Of a stretch of 5,505 nt of DNA, positions 5,387-5,505 are shown in pieces; position 1 is the first letter of the stretch, and every line of letters starts with the position of its first letter. Source of the stretch: an uncultured Eubacteriales bacterium. Lineage in GTDB: Bacteria > Bacillota > Clostridia > Oscillospirales > Oscillospiraceae. A program made the position numbers and the translations under genes. The stretch spans positions 1-5,505 of the forward strand of contig UQUO01000080.1 of assembly GCA_900544295.1 (NCBI GenBank), written 5' to 3'. The notes below the pieces were generated by a model. That model saw only the letters and a program-made list of their open reading frames with translations, ran no database searches and was not told where the DNA came from.

Positions 5387-5468
5387 CTCGCCGTGGCGGC
5401 GAGTGATTCAATCCGTCCGCGAAGCGGACACCTTAGCGGCCGAGTGGCAGCTCCCACGCGAGTGGGAG
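5387..5468. repeat. Cluster of three short-loop hairpins in non-coding right end
   Basis: Three perfect stems follow one another: CTCGCCG (5387-5393) with CGGCGAG (5397-5403); GTCCGC (5415-5420) with GCGGAC (5424-5429), loop GAA; and CTCCCAC (5451-5457) with GTGGGAG (5462-5468), loop GCGA, a GNRA tetraloop. No plausible gene covers 5345-5505 on either strand. It may be another multicopy intergenic repeat or part of a structured RNA cut by the contig end. I do not recognise a known RNA family. Confidence 0.5.
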
Positions 5469-5505
5469 AGGCGGGTGGGTCCCGAAACCTCACGGGGGCG
5501 CCACC

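Overview
The window looks like a complete short contig from a GC-rich gut Clostridia genome, most likely Oscillospiraceae-like. The evidence is a perfect CIRCE heat-shock operator, strong AGGAGG-type ribosome binding sites, a Firmicutes-style lipoprotein with a Ser/Glu/Ala/Pro linker, and dense GC-rich palindromic intergenic repeats of the kind I recall from that group. The taxonomic placement is inference. The first 38 bases are not biological: they are the Illumina Nextera (Tn5) read-2 adapter plus 4 bases that are probably index sequence. Both contig ends lie in repeats, which would explain why assembly stopped there.

Layout. Bases 39-580 hold no gene. They contain a GC-rich double-hairpin repeat (97-169) followed by five palindromic units in one orientation (about 171-580), mostly at 70 bp spacing. 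Read on the minus strand, each unit is GTAG directly followed by a hairpin, which is the architecture of REP elements. All five protein genes are on the minus strand. From right to left they are ychF (4005-5099), a three-gene polar amino-acid ABC importer (binding lipoprotein 2869-3714, permease 2003-2764, ATPase 1267-2013) and an Hsp20 small heat-shock protein (623-1036). From 5188 to the end there is again no gene: a near-identical inverted copy of the double-hairpin repeat, a G/C-A/T hairpin, and a run of three short-loop hairpins.

Transcription. ychF has its own near-consensus promoter (TTGAGA, 17 bp, TATAAT) and a UUCG-loop terminator. The importer starts from a near-consensus promoter (TTGACA, 17 bp, TATTAT). 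A hairpin with a short U-tract after the binding-protein gene probably limits read-through into the permease and ATPase genes, which overlap by 11 bp; the operon then ends in a strong terminator. Downstream of that terminator a perfect 9-9-9 CIRCE element places hsp20 under HrcA heat-shock control, and hsp20 has its own terminator.

The genes are ordinary housekeeping and nutrient-uptake genes. I see no new enzymatic or defence system. The items most worth a second look are the REP-like array, which shows a compensatory stem change, the inverted repeat pair around the genes, the adapter contamination, and the CIRCE control of a lone small heat-shock gene.
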